NCBI GenBank assembly: GCA_022795575.1
Contig: JAAWGY010000020.1
Span: forward strand, 1-17,433
Source of the DNA: Angelakisella sp.
GTDB lineage: Bacteria > Bacillota > Clostridia > Oscillospirales > Ruminococcaceae
Direction of reading: 5' to 3'
DNA length: 17,433 bases
Numbering within the stretch: the stretch's first letter is position 1; the number at the start of each line of letters is the position of its first letter. The translations under genes were made by a program, and so were the position numbers. The notes under the pieces were generated by a model that was not told the origin of the DNA, made no database searches, and saw only the letters and a list, made by a program, of their open reading frames with translations. This document shows positions 16,303-17,433 of this stretch, piece by piece.

Positions 16303-16983
16303 TCAGCCGCCGAATTTGTAGCCGCAGCGGTTCACCGTCTGGATAATATCCCGCCCGCCGGCGCAGGGCCGCAGACGGCGGCGGATCTGGAAGACGGTGT
16401 TTTCCACCGGGTGGCAGAAGCCGTTGGAGGGCTGGTGCCAAACCGCCTCGTAAAGCCGCTCCTTGGGAAAAACGGCGTCCGGGTTGGTGTAAAAGAGGTA
16501 CAGCAGGTCAAATTCCTTGGGGGAGAAGGGGATCTCCTCCCCGCAGAACCGGGCCAGGTGCATGGGGATGTCCATATAGAGGGGGTACTCCGGCAGGCGG
16601 ATGCCGAAGAATTCGCGGACGGCGTCGCAGTCCCGGCGGAGCTGGTCCAGCAGGCGGGAGAGGGTGGAAAAGGACCGCTGAAGGCGCAGCCGGCTAAAAA
16701 GAGAAAGGGACAGGTTCTCGCCGTAAAGGTTCTCCGAAAAATTGAGGATGTGGGTTTCCGCCGTGACGCAGCCCCCGGCGGGGTTCTCCGCGATGTTGGT
16801 GATCCCATGGAATGGTCGCCCTCTCCAGGTAAGGCTGGTGACGTAGACGCCGCAGGGCGGCAGAAGGTCCGGCAGGACCTGGAGGTTGGCGGTAGGCATT
16901 CCTGTCAGCCTCCCCAACCCGCGTCCACGGATGACTTTGCCGGAAAACCGGCAGACGGGCGTTTGATTCAGATACATTTCCAT
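16303..16983 (-). CDS. Riboflavin kinase-winged-helix fusion, putative flavin-responsive regulator
   Basis: This 226-residue protein joins two domains. Residues 11-126 are an ATP-type riboflavin kinase like the C-terminal half of RibF: the GKVIRGRG loop, GMPTAN (28-33), GVYV (45-48), NIAENP (63-68), the catalytic-type Glu76 in ETHILNF, and LYGE. The FAD synthetase half of RibF is absent. Residues 138-226 are an OmpR/PhoB-type winged helix: IPFSPKEFDLL (151-161), KERLYEAVW (174-182), the recognition region ENTVFQIRRRL (194-204) and the wing VNRCGYKF (217-224). There is no receiver domain. The start at 16983 follows AAAGGAG by 7 bases; the longer frame to 17031 lacks this. It probably senses riboflavin or FMN and binds DNA; whether it still phosphorylates riboflavin is unknown. 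Confidence 0.88.
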   Translation of the reverse strand: MEMYLNQTPVCRFSGKVIRGRGLGRLTGMPTANLQVLPDLLPPCGVYVTSLTWRGRPFHGITNIAENPAGGCVTAETHILNFSENLYGENLSLSLFSRLRLQRSFSTLSRLLDQLRRDCDAVREFFGIRLPEYPLYMDIPMHLARFCGEEIPFSPKEFDLLYLFYTNPDAVFPKERLYEAVWHQPSNGFCHPVENTVFQIRRRLRPCAGGRDIIQTVNRCGYKFGG

Positions 16984-17154
16984 GGTGATTCTCCTTTGGA
17001 ACCATCGGCGCCAGACTGTGCCGGAAAACAAAACACTGCAAAAAAGGGATCCCTTGCCCCGCCTCCCCTCTCAAAAGGGCAGTCTGGCAGCCCTTTGGCG
17101 GCGCAATAAATTGGCCGCTCCCCACGGAAACAGGCGTGGAGAGCATAAAATCCC
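16984..17154 (-). promoter_or_regulatory. Long structured leader of the kinase-regulator gene
   Basis: The leader is about 170 bases and non-coding. In plus coordinates it holds a 10-bp stem 17117-17126/17135-17144 (one G-U pair), a 7-bp stem 17074-17080/17090-17096, and a 12-base palindrome at 17044-17055 followed on the minus strand by T residues. GCCAGACTG (17010-17018) is perfectly complementary to 17080-17088, which forms the loop and edge of the 7-bp stem, so the two pairings compete. The later partner lies about 20 bases before the ribosome site. I do not recognise the FMN riboswitch consensus. Confidence 0.45.
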
Positions 17155-17163
17155 AAATAAATC
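17145..17163 (-). promoter_or_regulatory. Direct repeat at the start site, candidate operator
   Basis: On the minus strand GATTTAT (17163-17157) and GATTTTAT (17152-17145) begin 11 bases apart and overlap the end of the -10 box and the expected start site. OmpR/PhoB-type winged helices usually bind tandem repeats at this spacing, so self-repression is possible. The repeat is short and AT-rich and could be chance. Confidence 0.3.
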
Positions 17164-17189
17164 ATACCACGGAAGAAAGTATTTGACAA
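17161..17189 (-). promoter_or_regulatory. Sigma-A promoter of the kinase-regulator gene
   Basis: Read on the minus strand, TTGTCA (17189-17184) and TATGAT (17166-17161) are separated by 17 bases. Both boxes are close to consensus. Transcription would start near 17154. Confidence 0.75.
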
Positions 17190-17220
17190 GAGGGAAAAGG
17201 AAAAACAGCCTTTTCATAAA

Positions 17221-17256
17221 AAAAACACCTCTGCGAATAGGATAGCAGAGGTGTTT
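17221..17256. terminator. Terminator upstream of the kinase-regulator promoter
   Basis: AAAACACCTCTGC (17221-17233) and GCAGAGGTGTTTT (17244-17256) form a perfect 13-bp stem. On the minus strand it is followed by a run of eight T residues, so it best terminates a minus-strand gene lying to the right of the window. It insulates the promoter at 17161-17189. Confidence 0.75.
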
Positions 17257-17293
17257 TGATAGATTTGGCAAACTGCCGCACAGTATAGTGTAA

Positions 17294-17433
17294 GAGCCTA
17301 TTCAAGATCTCCCTGCACGCCGCCTTGGCAGGTCTTTTTTCGTCCCGCTGCGTTACTGCGCCCGCAGGCGCGTCCAGGCGCAACCGCCGTAGGCGGCTCT
17401 TAGCGCCTGGAAAAAACCTTGTAATACAGCAAG
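17294..17433. mobile_element. MITE-like palindromic element, copy 2 (cut by window end)
   Basis: This copy begins with GAGCCTATTCAAGATCTCCC after a TAA (17291-17293) and matches the reverse complement of 3120-2981. By eye there are about seven differences over 140 bases. It is therefore inverted relative to copy 1. The remaining third lies beyond the window. No gene is visible in it. Confidence 0.8.

Noticed and set aside
16984..17154. FMN (RFN) riboswitch in the flavokinase-regulator leader
   Set aside because: The conserved RFN core sequences are not visible; the stems present differ in order and sequence.

Overview
The window comes from a GC-rich, endospore-lineage Clostridia. A spo0A gene lies next to the 3' end of spoIVB, and there is an AddAB recombination pair and a ferredoxin-linked 2-oxoacid oxidoreductase. 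Together these suggest a strictly anaerobic, Oscillospiraceae-like gut bacterium. That placement rests on gene content and base composition, not on a database search.

Layout, left to right. (1) 1-1342: a short remnant of spoIVB, then spo0A and its terminator. The Spo0A receiver domain has lost the usual acidic Asp pair, while its DNA-binding domain is well conserved. (2) 1434-3170: a decayed molybdopterin oxidoreductase gene (frameshift plus large internal deletion), its intact-looking four-cluster ferredoxin partner, a 217-bp palindromic MITE-like element inserted at that partner's stop codon, and a terminator. (3) 3283-8080: a good sigma-A promoter drives an operon of a MinD/ParA-type ATPase, the four subunits of a Vor/Kor-type 2-oxoacid:ferredoxin oxidoreductase (delta, alpha, beta, gamma) and a lipoprotein, ending in a terminator. 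(4) 8119-16202: addB, addA and a zinc-ribbon protein, tightly packed, ending in a terminator that looks bidirectional. (5) 16303-17256, minus strand: a 226-residue protein joining an ATP-type riboflavin kinase domain to an OmpR/PhoB-type winged-helix DNA-binding domain, with its own promoter and a long structured leader. (6) 17294-17433: a second, inverted copy of the MITE-like element, cut by the window end.

How the parts work together. The Vor/Kor operon would oxidise branched-chain or other 2-oxoacids to acyl-CoA and pass electrons to ferredoxin; the ATPase may help assemble or regulate it. AddAB processes double-strand DNA ends. The most unusual item is the flavokinase-winged-helix fusion. 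It has the architecture expected of a one-component flavin-responsive transcription factor, comparable in logic to archaeal RbkR or Bacillus RibR but built from different domains. Its leader and an 11-bp-spaced direct repeat at its promoter are candidate autoregulatory sites.
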